From assembly GCF_008831285.2 (NCBI RefSeq), contig NC_045143.1:21164854-21228853 (forward strand): a DNA stretch of 64,000 nucleotides. The letters run 5' to 3'. The DNA comes from Nymphaea colorata. Its lineage: Eukaryota; Streptophyta; Magnoliopsida; Nymphaeales; Nymphaeaceae. The notes beneath the pieces were generated by a model that saw only the letters and a program-made list of their open reading frames with translations, was not told the DNA's origin and did no database searches. Within the stretch, counting starts at the first letter, position 1. The number at the start of each line of letters is the position of its first letter. Positions 46,989 through 59,064 of the stretch are shown here, in pieces. The translations under genes were made by a program, and so were the position numbers.

Positions 46989-47906
46989 ATGGGTAAATCT
47001 AGTAAGTTGTCGTTTTTTGATGGGGAGTCATATAGTGAACCCCTAATGAAAGTTCATTCTGATCTTTGGGGTCCTGCTCCTATCTTGTCAAAAGAAAAAT
47101 TTCGATTCTATGTCATTTTTGTTGATGAATGCACAAAGTTTACTTGGTTCTATCCATTGAAGAAAAAGTTTGATTTCTTTGAAATTTTCGTTCATTTTCA
47201 TAGATATGTTGAACAACAATTTGACAAAAAATTAAAAATCTTTCAATCTGATGGTGGTGGAGAGTATAGCAGTCAAAAATTCATCCATTATCTTGATCAA
47301 ATGGGAATAAAGCGACAAACGTCATGTCCCAAAACACCCGAGCAAAACGGCACGGCTGAACGAAAGCATAGAAATGTGACAGAACTTGGGCTGACGATGA
47401 TGTTTCATTCCCATACACCAAAACATTTTTGGGTAGAAGCTTTTTCCACTGCCATTTTTTTGATAAATAGGCTGCCGCAATCGAGTTTAAATATGGATTC
47501 TCCTTATTTTCGAGTTTTTGGAAAGCATCCAGACTATGCATCTTTGAGAGTTTTTGGTTGTCGATGTTTTCTTTATCTACGTGGATATCAAGAATCAAAA
47601 TTTGATCCAAAATCATTACCATGCATTTTTCTTGGTTATAGCACACAATTCAAGGGTTACAGATGTCTTCATCCACCAACGGGCAGAATATACATGTCAC
47701 GGCATGTTGTGTTTGATGAAGAAAATTTTTCTTTTAAGGATCCAGCTTGCCTTCATCGACAAGAACAACTTGAGGGAGAATTTAGTTCCCTTATCGATGA
47801 CGAGATTAAAGATGATACTCATACCAGTCAAGAAATGAATACTTCAGTTTTAGATTCTCGAAATGGCTCTAGTGAACTCACGCATAAACAATTTCAAGAT
47901 ATGTAG
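46989..47906 (+). pseudogene. Copia integrase (young element)
   Basis: A 305-codon open stretch. The catalytic triad is complete: VHSDLWGPAP, FQSDGGGEYSS and NGTAERKHRN. The C-terminal Copia landmarks HFWVEAFSTAIFLINRLP, FGCRCFLYL and HVVFDEENF follow. A TGA at 46983 separates it from the zinc finger, apparently at the last cysteine of that finger (CSS, stop, QMGKS). A TAG at 47904-47906 separates it from RT in the same frame. Both stops are single-codon defects. Confidence 0.9.
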
Positions 47907-47930
47907 GTTCCGCGGATTGAATCTCTTGAC

Positions 47931-49620
47931 ATGTCAAATCCCTTGTCACAAGAAGAAAATGAAGCAAGGTCTACCATGATCACCTCACCACAACTTGAAA
48001 TTCCATTGCAGTGCACTATCATTACTCGAAGCATGACTGGGATATCAAAGCCTAACCCAAAATATGCTAACCTTCATGATATTACCACATATGCTTCTGT
48101 ACCTAAGGAGCCGAAAAACATTAAGGAAGCACTGAATCATCCAGGTTGGAAGGCTGCTATCCAGGAAGAAATATCGGCACTACATGAGAACCACACTTGG
48201 GATCTAGTACCACATCAATCACACATGAATATCGTCAGATCAAAATGGGTTTACAAGGCAAAGCTGCAAGCTGATGGAACTCTTGAGAGATTGAAAGCTC
48301 GCTTAGTTGCACGTGGATTCTCTCAACGTGAGGGAATTGATTTTGTCGAAACTTTTTCTCCTGTTGTGAAACCTGGTAGCATCAGAATTATTCTTTCTAT
48401 TGCTACTGTTAGACAATGGAGCATACGCCAACTTGATGTGAAGAACGCCTTTCTTCATGGTCAACTTAAGGAGACGGTTTTCATGTAACAACCACCGGGT
48501 TTTGAAGATCGGCGTTTTCCTAATCATGTATGTCGTCTGCAAAAAGCACTTTATGGTCTTCGACAAGCCTCTCGAGCCTGGTTTGATAAGTTAATCTCTT
48601 TTCTTTTACAATATGGTTTCTTTTCCAGCACTGCCGATCCATCTCTTTTCATCTATAAGCATGAACATGATATCATTGTGCTTCTCATCTACGTCGATGA
48701 CATGATCCTCACGGGGAGTAACTCTCAATTGCTGGATCAATTCACCAAGCAACTTGCAAGTACCTTCGCCATCAAGGATCTTGGGCGATTACATTATTTT
48801 TTAGGCATTGAAGTTCATTCTACACATAAAGGACTTTTTCTTTCACAAACAAAGTATGCGAAGGATTTACTTGACCAAGCAAATATGTATAATTCCAAGC
48901 CTGCCGTTACACCCATGATTGAAAAAGTTCAAAAAGCTTCTTATGAATCTTATTCAGACTCAACTCATTACAGAAGTTTGGTTGGTGCCTTACAATATTT
49001 GACCATACCAGAACTATCCTTTAGTGTCAATTATGTGAGCCAACATATGCATAGTCCTATTGTTCAACATTATGAGATGGTGAAGCGTATCCTCCGATAT
49101 GTAAAAGGTACTCTTGATACAGGTCTGAGAATCATGGCTCAAAGTTCTCTAGACTTATATGCTTTTTGTGATGCCGATTGGGCTGCCTGTCACGACACAA
49201 GAAGGTCGACTACAGGTTTTTGTCCTTTCTGGGAAATAATTGTATCACATGGAGTGCCAAGAAACTGAGCACAGTCGCTAGATCAAGCACAGAGGCAGAA
49301 TACAAAGCCATGGCATCCATTGCTGCACAGTTAACCTGGATCTCCTTTGTTCTTAGAGATCTTGGAGTTCATTTAAATAGTCCACTGGTGCTTCATTGTG
49401 ACAACATCAGTGCGTTACACATGACCATCAATCCTATTTTTCACAACAGATCCAAACATATTCTACTGGATTATCATTATGTCAGAGAAAAGGTAGCTGA
49501 AGGATATTTGATCACCAAATTTGTTCCTTCAAAACATCAAATTGCAGACATTTTCACAAAGCCTCTAACAAGGATTCAATTTCATACCTTAAGGTGCAAA
49601 CTGGGCCTCAGCAGCCGGCT
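47931..49620 (+). pseudogene. Copia reverse transcriptase and RNase H (young element)
   Basis: [44 protein letters not shown], then an in-frame TAA at 48486-48488 (VFM, stop, QPPGF). It continues as LQKALYGLRQASRAWFDK and the intact active site YVDDMILTG, then LGRLHYFLGIEV. RNase H starts at DADWAACHD. A shift near 49225 moves it to the frame with CITWSAKK, STEAEYKAM, HYVREKV and QIADIFTKPL. Every catalytic motif is still readable. Confidence 0.92.
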
Positions 49621-49635
49621 CAGTTTGACGGGGAG

Positions 49636-49980
49636 TAAAAGACGTGATGAGATGAATCCTCATCTCGAGCTACGCAGATTTGGGGAGAAGCAAATTAGAG
49701 AGTACGAAGAGGTAAAGAGTGAAGGCATCTTGGATGAAGACATCTTGGGAACCAAGAAAAACGTTTCACAAATCAAGAGAAACGTTTTAGATACCAAGGC
49801 ATTTAGAACTAATTCCTCTTATCCAAAAACTATTATAAATAGTTGTGTTATGGAAGGAAACCCCAAGTCGTGTAAAAGTGGGTGTGGCTGAATAGAGAAA
49901 ATCTTTTTTTTTTCTTCGTGGATGTAGGTTCTCTTTGAACCGAACCACGTTAATTCGAGTGTCTCTTCTATTTTCCTTTA
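49636..49980 (+). repeat. 3' LTR of young Copia
   Basis: 345 bp, preceded by the purine tract gacggggag and followed by the TCGGC duplication. Confidence 0.95.
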
Positions 49981-51692
49981 TCGGCCTCTTCCCGCACACC
50001 ACTTCAAGAAGCAAGGCACCAGAGGCGAATACATCAGCACAAGTTGTGGCCTTCCCTGTTCTATACAATTCTGGCGCAAGGTATCCTACTGTACCCACCA
50101 CGCCGGTGGTCCGGGGATTCTGGCCATGCTCGTGAAGCCTGGCAAGCCCGAAATCTCCCAACCTTGCATTCATTTCGGCATCTAAAAGGACATTGCTGGC
50201 CTTCACATCTCTACGCACCACCACCTGCTCCCACCCTTCGTGAAGATAAAGCAGCCCATCAGCAATCCCTTTGAGGATCCTCACCCTTTGGCCCCAATTC
50301 AAACTTGATGCCTTCGTATCATCGAAGAGAAGCTCATCAAGGCTACCATTTGGCAATTGGCATGAAATCATAGACAAGAAAGAGTTCATCCTGTCTTCTA
50401 CACCACCCCTGTAGTCGAACAAGGTTTATGTGAGCCCCTCTCCCTAGGCTTGCAAGCTCTGCTACAAACTCTCTCAATCCCTGTACACCATGGTGGGAGA
50501 TCCTCTTCACTTTAACTTCAACCGAAGTTTCTGGCAGGATGCCTTTATACACGCTACTGAAACCACCTTTGCCCAAGAGGTCCTTCTCTTTGAATCCCTT
50601 GGTGGCACTATAGAGTGTCCTGTACGAAAACCTATGTGGGTAGTCTAGTTCCCAACCTTCCATTATATCAGCAAGCTTTTCCTCTTTTGTCTTCTGCATT
50701 TTATAAGCCACATATAAACAAGCAGTCAAGACAATGATCACAAACGTCACCGCTGGAACGGAGGCAATGATCATGTACGTTCTTGATCTTGTTTCGTCAT
50801 TTGGATGGGGAAGGGAAGGGAGTTGGAAGAGGTCTAGAGATTGAGCTGCAACATCGGTGCTGAAGCTCCATCCCATGATATAGTGATTACCAGAGAGTTT
50901 ACCAACTCCAGAAGAGAAGACAACGTACATAAAGTCTTCGACAACAGAGGAGAGATTGACAAGTTGGGAGAGAAGAGGTTGGCTCGGCTTCGCAGGGGCC
51001 GTTGATGGTGAAATGCTCACATTCAGCAGCTGGCGATCGCTCTGGTAGTCTATCCAAGCGAAGATTGGAGAGCCACTTTGAAGGGTGATGCTTTGGTTTG
51101 AATTGTCCATTGTGTGGTAGGAAGCAGGAGCAGCAGAGACGGAGATCATGGAGTTGATGTTTATACCGACGTGGTTGTCGTCGATGTCTCTGAACATGGG
51201 GTCATGGCAGGTGTCGAACTCGACGGCAAGGATGTGATTGGAGGAATTGCCCAGGTTAGAGCTGTTGAAGAGGCCGAGGAAGTTGTTGCCTTCCCCGCCG
51301 ATGACACCAGCGGTAGGGGAGAGGGCGAAGGCCAGGCCGTGGCAGCGGACAGGATTTTGGCCGATGATGGCGAAGATGAAACGGGTGCTGAAAGAGGTGA
51401 CTGCGGCATTTGCCGAAGAAGGGGAAGAGCTTTTGAAGCGAATGGGGACAGGATAAAAACCGTGGCCCATAGCCTCGACATGAGAGTCGTCATTGGTGAA
51501 GAGAAGGAGGCCATTGGAGGTGACGACGGCCATTCCGTCTAAGGTGAGTTGGCTCCTTTGAAACCAGTGAAGACAAAAGACTCTGCCATACTGGAGGACA
51601 TGGTTGGGAAGAGGATCAAAATCAGTACAAGAAGAACCATGATCAAGGCAGCTCTGCTCCTTTTGCTGTCTCTTCCTCATGTCTCTCACCCT

Positions 51693-51709
51693 CCCTCAAA
51701 TTTTGAAGG
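51693..51709. promoter_or_regulatory. Palindrome remnant upstream of LecRK-3
   Basis: CCCTCAAATTTTGAAGG equals the LecRK-1 palindrome except that one arm base has changed and is unpaired. It is followed by 'tgggaacttga', shared with LecRK-2. It lies about 53 bp upstream of the former ATG. Confidence 0.4.
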
Positions 51710-52841
51710 TGGGAACTTGACAAGGATAGCTTTATTTTACCGACAAATGGAAAAAACATGCAATACTTGGGCAAATAACACATCATGACTCAACACTTAA
51801 AGTTAGATGAATAGAAGTTTCACTTTGAGAAAAAAAGAATCTCAAATAGCCACCTTTTGACCAAAAAACATTAAGTTTTGTATAATATTTATTTTTCAAA
51901 AAAATAGAAAAATGTGTACAACATTTGGGTAAATAAGAATAGCTATCTGATTTTAAAAGAAAACAAATAGTAACGTCATTAATCCTGTCATTAACAAATT
52001 TCTAATTTGCTCTTGCCTTTTTACCCAATTTCCATCTGAGTCCTATCTTAGTTACACCATCACCTTCTTTCCTTTAATGAAGTCAAAATAAGATCTCGAG
52101 TTGTGATTAGACATAAATTAATCAGGGTTATCCTCCAAGATCAAACCTTTAGTTAGCCGGAGTTCTGCTCTCTCCACCGGATATTTGCTCACTAACAAAC
52201 ACCCAAGTGTGTGTGAATGCCAGTAGGCAGAGTCCAAGACTCCAAAACTACTTCATGAACCTGTTGGGGTCAGGTCTTCGCCGTGTCTGAAAAATGAGAT
52301 GTTACATTCCCTCCCAGAAGAATCACTCATCAATTGGGCAATAATAGATACTTTTGGCCTCACTGTAAGTGGGATTTTGAGAATCGCTCAAAGGTTGAGT
52401 GCTTATTTTCTAAAGTTTAAAGTTGACTGATGGTTTGTCATTTACCCAAATGTCAGGCACTCTTTTATAATATCTTATGTTCTTTGTCTTTTTTTTTTCC
52501 AGAATCAAGTGAGACTAGTTGTCACCTCTATTTTGTATGGAATGAGTAAATGCTCCAACCTAATATGTTTGAGGGCTTTCACTACTTCCAAATAAGTGTT
52601 ACTGCGAGATGGGTACCCGCTTTGTATTGCCAAAAAGTTGAATATATTATATATACAACCAAAAGTTGGATGCCTTGCAACTCACAAATAAGCCAAAGCA
52701 AGACAGCTGTCTCAAATAGAGAACACTAAGAAAACTACTATGCAAAACAACCAGGTTCAATATATATATATATATATAGATATATATAGCTTGTATAGAT
52801 CATCGAAATCTTACACCAATATGAGAAGATTTACTGTGAAA
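51710..52841. other. Non-coding spacer upstream of LecRK-3
   Basis: No gene recognised; an interrupted (TA)n tract lies at 52760-52788. Confidence 0.5.
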
Positions 52842-54119
52842 CACTACAAAAAGGGGAGTTTTAGCGACGAGAGAAAATGTCAGTAAAAGTCCACATTCAC
52901 TGAATTTTTATGTAAATGTCAGTAAACATGTGTATTCGCTGACGGCAAGTATGCCACAACAATAAATCTTTGTATTTGATGATGTTTAAGCAGGAGCCAT
53001 CAGTGAAACTCAAGATGAACTGACGTGGCTATCTTTCCGTCAATGAACAGTATCATACGAGGTATCGTTTTTATGCGCTGTACCCTATGTTGGAAGCTCT
53101 AAATAGTTCATAAATTTTGGTTTTTACGCTTATTTGCAGACCTGCAGTGCAGTTATAAATCCAAGTTAGGTCATATTTAATTTAAGTAAACAAATTCGAT
53201 CTTGTTATAAAATGGATCTTGCTAAACAGATTAATTACTCAGTTGTATACTTGCACAAGCGAGAACGTCTTTTTGTTTGGGGTGCGTCAGAAAAAAGATT
53301 ATTTTTGTTGAGAAAAATGAGGGAAGGAGCATTGTGGGTTGGTGTGAGCCTGATCATTCATGACACTTTTATTGGGCATAACCAAACCAAGAATTAGTAT
53401 CTTTGTTGTGCACATTATCTTAAAATCCTATATGCATGTGTATTCAAGTTCAGTAAATTTTCAAAAGATTGAGAGAGATTTTGAAGAAATTTAAAGAGGG
53501 TTTTGTTTAAAATATAGCTCAGGGTAAAACTATGGACTTAGGGGTATTTACTGAAGTGGGTTGATTGATAGCAATTATAGAGAGAAGAGTTTGAAATGTA
53601 TAAATATTAAATAGTTTTGAAAGAAAGATAGTTCGAAATAGTTTGAGTTCTTCGAATGCTTGTCATTAGAACTCAAAAGGAAGAAAGAATAAGACAAATT
53701 AAATTGTATTTCAAAAATAACATTGGAAAAGTATAGGTTGCAGTTTGTTTTGGTTTAGGAAAAACATGATTTGGAAGCATGTTTGAAGTTTGCTTGCTTT
53801 GCAAAACATGAAACTTGTTGTGCTTTGAACAAGCATGATTTTCAAAATGATTTCAAAATGCATTTTCTTTTATATGATTGAAAATGAAGGGACCTCATGC
53901 AAAGTGGTTGCATACATAGGCCGGCCAAGGCACACCAAGTATGGCCTGACCAGGCCTGCCAGCCCGCAATGGGTATTCTTAGAAAAGTATATGATATTTT
54001 GAGGAAATCAAGGGCGATTTAGAAATTTCAAGGATATCTTGGAAAATTGAGAGTATTTTCAGAATTTTATTATGAGATCAAGGGTATTTTCAGAAAATGG
54101 CCATGATGCATCGATCTTT

Positions 54120-54800
54120 GGGCCTACAATGGTCTGTGACTTGGATTTGGATCTGAAATTAAATCCAAATACCAGGGCAGGTTAATGTTAGAATTTTAGA
54201 GCTGCAAATGGATACAAGATATAGATATGGATCTCGAATATAGACTTGGGTCTGGAAATGAATACAAGCATCAGATCTGCACCTCTATCTTGATCAAAAG
54301 ATTAGAATTGATCTGGAATCACAAATTTGGATTTGAATCTTGGATTGGATCTACATCCCAGATTTTGATATAAACATGGAACTTGGATCTGGATTCATAT
54401 GTGAACTGAGGATTTGGATCTGAACAAAGATATGGATCTAGATTTTGGATCTCATATTTGGGTCAGATCTAAATCGACTTGTGTTAAATGGTCTAGAATT
54501 TGGGTTTGGATCAAGGTTCAGATCTGAAATTATGTTTGGAATCTAGGTTTGGATGCGAAAGCTGGTTTTAGATTTGGTTTGGATGTGAAAGTTTTCTTTT
54601 TAATTGAAGCTGGAACTCAGATATGAAAGTTTGTTTATGATATGGAGCTAGAATTTGGATCCAGATCTGGATTAAGGTCTGGTTGGGTCTCTGGAAGAGT
54701 TTTTGGACTGGATCCAAATTTGATTTTGAATCTAAATTACGAAATAAGCCTAGATTGGGTTTGGGGTTGAGTCCAAAGTCCAAAATTAGATGCAAATGAG
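54120..54800. repeat. Cryptically repetitive 'ggatctgga' tract
   Basis: About 700 bp of short words such as ggatctgga, ggatttgga and gatctagat in irregular order. It resembles the 'ggat(a/c)' region at 23.4-23.7 kb. Non-coding. Confidence 0.6.
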
Positions 54801-55369
54801 TCATAAATAGACTTGACAATCAAAACAAAGAAGAAATTGATCAAAATTAAGGAAAATTAAAGTGTTTGAGACAAAAAAATTATTGAAATTATAACATGTT
54901 GGAAAAATGCTGAATGTAGACTTTTTGAAAAATTTGGGTGATTAAACTTGTCTTTCCCACCGTGGACCATATGAGGCACTACGTTTATACCAAAGAGAGC
55001 AAGAGCATGGTTGGTTGGTTGAGTTGTCGAATTAACGCATCTTGTAGATGCCAACTTAGCCCTAAGTCGTAGTAATACAGCTCAAAGATGCTGGGGAATT
55101 ATGAGGCAAACCAGTGGAACAAGGATCTCATCCTAACACTAAGAGGTCGTTTGATGGCCAGGACATGCGCGTCCGGTCCAAGCAATTTTTTCATCAAACA
55201 CTATCCACAGGGATAGGCTGAACACGACAGACAACGGGACAAGAGTATAAATTGTTTTTTTGTTCCATTCTCTTCCGAGCTAACTCTCAGAATTGACAAA
55301 ACTCTTCCCTCCCCCGACGACCACGAGCCCCTGACACCGACCCCGACCCCGAGCCCTCGACGCCATCAT

Positions 55370-55610
55370 CTTTCTCTCTTTCTCCTCCATCTCCGCCCCC
55401 GTCTCTGCTACCTTTCTCGTCCGTCTCAGCTACCTTTCTCCTCCGTCTCTGCTGCCTTTCTCCTCCATCTCCGCCCCCGAGCTGCCTTTCTCCTCCATCT
55501 CCGCCCTCGACCTGCCGTACCCCTTCATGTTTCTCACCTTCTCCTCCGTCGCCTGAGCTGCCCTAGCCCTTTCTATTTCTCTCCTTCTCCTCCATCTCCG
55601 CGGGAGGGGC
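55370..55610. repeat. GC-rich 'ctttctcctccatctccgcc' tandem block
   Basis: Several imperfect 30-40-bp units built on ctttctcctccatctccgcc. The base composition is unlike the surroundings and resembles a 5' untranslated or promoter region, perhaps captured by the element; this is inference. Confidence 0.7.
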
Positions 55611-57680
55611 GACTGCCAGACGCTTTCCTTTGCTTCTTCCTCTGCTGAATGGAGTCATTGAGGGAGTTGTCCGCACCAGTTGGTCTTTGTCGTTCATCAA
55701 CCTCTTCAGTTGGAAGAAGGAAGAAGAAGAAAAAGACGTGGAGCTTTCTGTTTCCGAGTGATTGAAGATTTCAGCAGTGGCACTAAAGTGAATAATCCTC
55801 TCTTCTTCATTTTTGCTTCCCAAATCATCTGGAAGTCTAAAAGCTACTGACTCATTTCAAGTCTCCCTTTTGTCAATTGCATTTTTCCCGTCAGTATGGC
55901 CTCTGGATTTGTCAATTGCATTTTTCTCCTAGATTTTGACAGGAGCCAACTAGTAGAGCAGGAACATTTGTTTGCCTGTTTTAAGCTATTTCCTCCATCC
56001 CAATTTCCGCTTTTGCTGTTTGTAAACTTGACAGCAAGAGGCCGACAGAGCTTATGCAAGGCAATATGATTGAATTTTCTGATGATGAACTGCTTTTGGG
56101 GCTTGTCACTAAATACTGAGCACAACAGGATTGCAGAAATAGAATGTTGTTGATCATATTAGTATCAACTAATGAGCTTTTATTAGAAGTGGTACAACCG
56201 TACAACAGAAAGCTTTTATAAGTGCATGTCTCTATGTGGTGTCTGCTAACGCCAAGGCTAAGAGGATTCTAGCCTTTTGAAGACTCTTCCTCATCTCTTC
56301 ATAATGTGAAACAAATTTTTACCATGTCGAGTAAATGTAAAACTTCCTGCCTTCATCAGTTCCAATTAAGATTTGCTCTGTCTGACCATTACGTTTAGGT
56401 TGTGATATCAAGTCTTAGGGGAATACTTATGGGAAAATCACTAACTTCTTTAGTCGATGACGATATCTAATAATTGTTGAGACCTGTTTTTCTGAATTTA
56501 GGTCTTCCAAAGGTAATCCAGCAAGGTCCTATATATCTTTGTAGGCAAAGCATATTATGGTTCTGGTAATGCAATTTGACATCATAGATAGCTTTGCCAA
56601 AACTGTGGTGGCTGCAGAGGACTTATAATACTGCAACTGCTACTATTCGATCTGCCATTGGTGTTGAAATCATTCCAGAACTTGTTCTCTGGTAATCTAA
56701 TATGGTAATATCTATGTGGAACCAATGCATATACTGATATATTTGACCAAGTTGGTCTGCGTTGATCTTTGATGCAAAATCCAGTGAAAATATAAAATGG
56801 GAAGGTTAATGCCTTCTTAACGTTTTTAAAAATATCATGGATTTCATAGGCCTTGTAACATAAACCTCAAATGTGTGTATATAGGCAGTTGCAGTGCTTA
56901 TGACGAAGATTAAGCATGTATCATCTGTTATGCATAAGAAAGTAAATATAAGTTGATTGACTTGAGTTCATGCTTGTCTTAATCGCTGAAGTCAAGACAC
57001 CGTTCGGATTGTGCATGTTTAGTTATTTGCTTTATGAATATTAGGTTATGTGTTTCTTTTCTGGTTCTGTCTCAATGGTGCCTTGGTCCAACTTCAAGAT
57101 TTTTCACTTCTGTAAGCATGTACGGTGGAAGGCATAGAATGCCATCAAATGACCTATGACCCTAGGAATAATTCTGATCTTTCTTCTAGTCCACTTTTCA
57201 TAGTTTTTTTTTTCAAATATGATTTGAATACTGAAGAGGACTTACGAAGGCAAATGATCAAAAGAAGTGCACTGTTCTATGGGATGTTTGAATAGCAATA
57301 ACAGTTTCATAGATGTTGCCTTGAGGCTTATATAGTTTCATATGTCCTTGAAATCACTTAATTTTGGAAAGGGGTCTTTAAAGCCTTAAGTCAGCATGGA
57401 GGACATATATAGGCCCTTCACTTTGGATAGTATGTGTGATATTTTACATGGACAATCCAGATGGTCCTATCTTTGCTGATTGCTTGTGTTGAAACAGCTC
57501 TTCTTGAACAAGAAAGAGTCAGGCATTTGGTATGCATATTGGACATTTTTGTTTTGTCGAAAATTTATCAGTCATGTGAACAAAAAGAATGGACGTCAGA
57601 TCTTCTTGCAAGCTGCCTTTTTTATTCAAGCAGTGTATCATCCTCTGGCATTGTATGGCTGATCTATTTTTCAATAAGAA

Positions 57681-57885
57681 TTGGTGGAGAATAACTCATT
57701 AATGCATGTGTCTGTATCTGTCTTTGTACAGATTGGTGGAGAATAGGCCATTAATGCTTGTGTTTGTATATGTCTTTGTACATAAATGAAGACATGCATA
57801 CATACATCAAATGGATGGAGAATGACTCACTCATGCCTGTGTAATGTCTTTGTACAGAAACAAAGACATGCATGCATACATCGAT
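57681..57885. repeat. Short tandem repeats, 'tggtggagaat..tctttgtaca' units
   Basis: Three units of about 50-80 bp, each with 'ggagaat', 'tcattaatgc' or 'actcatgc', and 'tgtctttgtaca'; the last two also share 'aaagacatgcat(a/g)catac'. Confidence 0.75.
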
Positions 57886-58986
57886 TGTATATGTGTGATG
57901 CCTTCCTTTATGTACCCATGTTCTTGTAATAGTGGTTTTCTGTTGTGCTTTCTGCAAAGACACCTGCACCTGCAGCTACGTGAGATTTTGTCCTTTGACA
58001 ATGAGCATGCATTGATGAGAGACTTGTGCAGATGCCCTCTAACAATGACCAATTTTAGCTCCTGATATATGATACATGTACACCTACATATTAGAACAAA
58101 GTTGGCACATCATCTCACCAGCATGAGAGAGTATCCTCTCTTTTAACAGTCCTTGCAAAATGCTGAGAGGTCCATATAAGACATCGGTAAGTTATACGAG
58201 ATCTTAAGTGACCTGGATGAGCTATTCCTTCTTGTTTAAGGTTTTCAAAATAAGAGATGCACAATCTTTGAAAATCATTGCAGAAATCCTTTATAAATAT
58301 GAAGGGCTTGTTTTATGGGTTTCAAGGCCTATGGCCTTTAGTGTGTAAAGAAAATAAGGTCCACGTTAATCTCTTCGAGATGTCTAAGCTTCAGTAACAC
58401 ACTGTCATGGCGTGAACATCATGATCTGTTTTTTTTTTTTTCATTTTCTTTGGGTGCCAATGAAGTGCATTTCCTCTAGTGAGGATTTGTCGGCACACAC
58501 ACACAAAAAGAGAGAGAAAGAGAGAGATCATTTCTTTTACTAGGAGTTTTTTTTTCCAAAAAAATAAAAAACTTGTAGGTTGCTTGATATTTTTGATAAG
58601 CGATTGCATTGATGAATTTTATCAATCTCTTTCTCTCTCTTTCATCTCTTTGTTCTCTGTTTTTCGTTCTCCCTTCTCTGTTGTCTATTATCCCTGATCT
58701 ATGGTTTTATGATTACCTTGTTTTCCTTTGACTTGAGTTCTTTCTTCTATTTGTTCAATATTCTTTATCTGAATCATATGTTTAGTAAAGATGGCAATTA
58801 GATTATCTAAGTACCAACAGATGTTTCAGGCATTCAAGGAAATTCAAAACTCAAAAGCTTGCAATTCCTTGTATAGATCATGTTTTCCATATAAAAAAAG
58901 TTGTAAAATTTTGTTGAGTCTCATGTGCCCAATATATAGTGATAGAAGATCTCTATGTGCAGTACAGTTTGGACAGTAGGAACAAC

Positions 58987-58989
<3 letters not shown>

Positions 58990-59062
<73 letters not shown>
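58990..59062. repeat. Compound (CT)n(AT)n microsatellite
   Basis: About 22 CT units followed by about 14 AT units, uninterrupted. Confidence 0.97.

Positions 59063-59064
<2 letters not shown>

Larger units (their letters stand above)
45162..49985 (+). mobile_element. Young Ty1/Copia element inserted in LecRK-3
   Basis: Two 345-bp LTRs (45167-45511 and 49636-49980) are flanked by an exact 5-bp duplication TCGGC (45162-45166 and 49981-49985); the duplicated bases are host LecRK sequence. I count about 8 LTR differences (about 2.3%), making this the youngest dated element here. The LTR ends are TAAAAG...CTTTA, not the usual TG...CA. The primer site (45512) and the purine tract gacggggag (before 49636) are in place. 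All Copia domains are present in order, but three in-frame stops and two frameshifts break the polyprotein. The motifs resemble the Ale/Retrofit group; that placement is tentative. Confidence 0.97.
44845..51640 (-). pseudogene. LecRK-3, pseudogene split by a Copia insertion
   Basis: A third L-type lectin receptor kinase. Host sequence is 51640-49981 and, after the insert, 45166-44845. The expected start ATG at 51640 opens MVLLVLILILFPTMSSSMAE, but a lost base at about 51547-51549 (gtgagttgg for gtgaggttgg in LecRK-1) brings a stop two codons later. A 7-bp insertion at about 50354-50361 shifts the frame inside the phrase DFMPNGS. The Copia element (45167-49980, opposite strand) interrupts the kinase just after CGKRPI. 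The catalytic HRD reads RRD, and the glycine loop ends GGFSSV. The lectin domain, helix and DFG remain readable. The C-terminus (HKALCTNFHAQ...) lacks the LecRK-1 tail. No functional receptor can come from it; antisense or small RNA is possible. Confidence 0.95.

Noticed and set aside
55563-55823. Minus-strand 86-codon frame in the GC-rich block
   Set aside because: Low-complexity Ser/Lys/Arg composition over a CT repeat, no recognisable domain; not supported as a gene.
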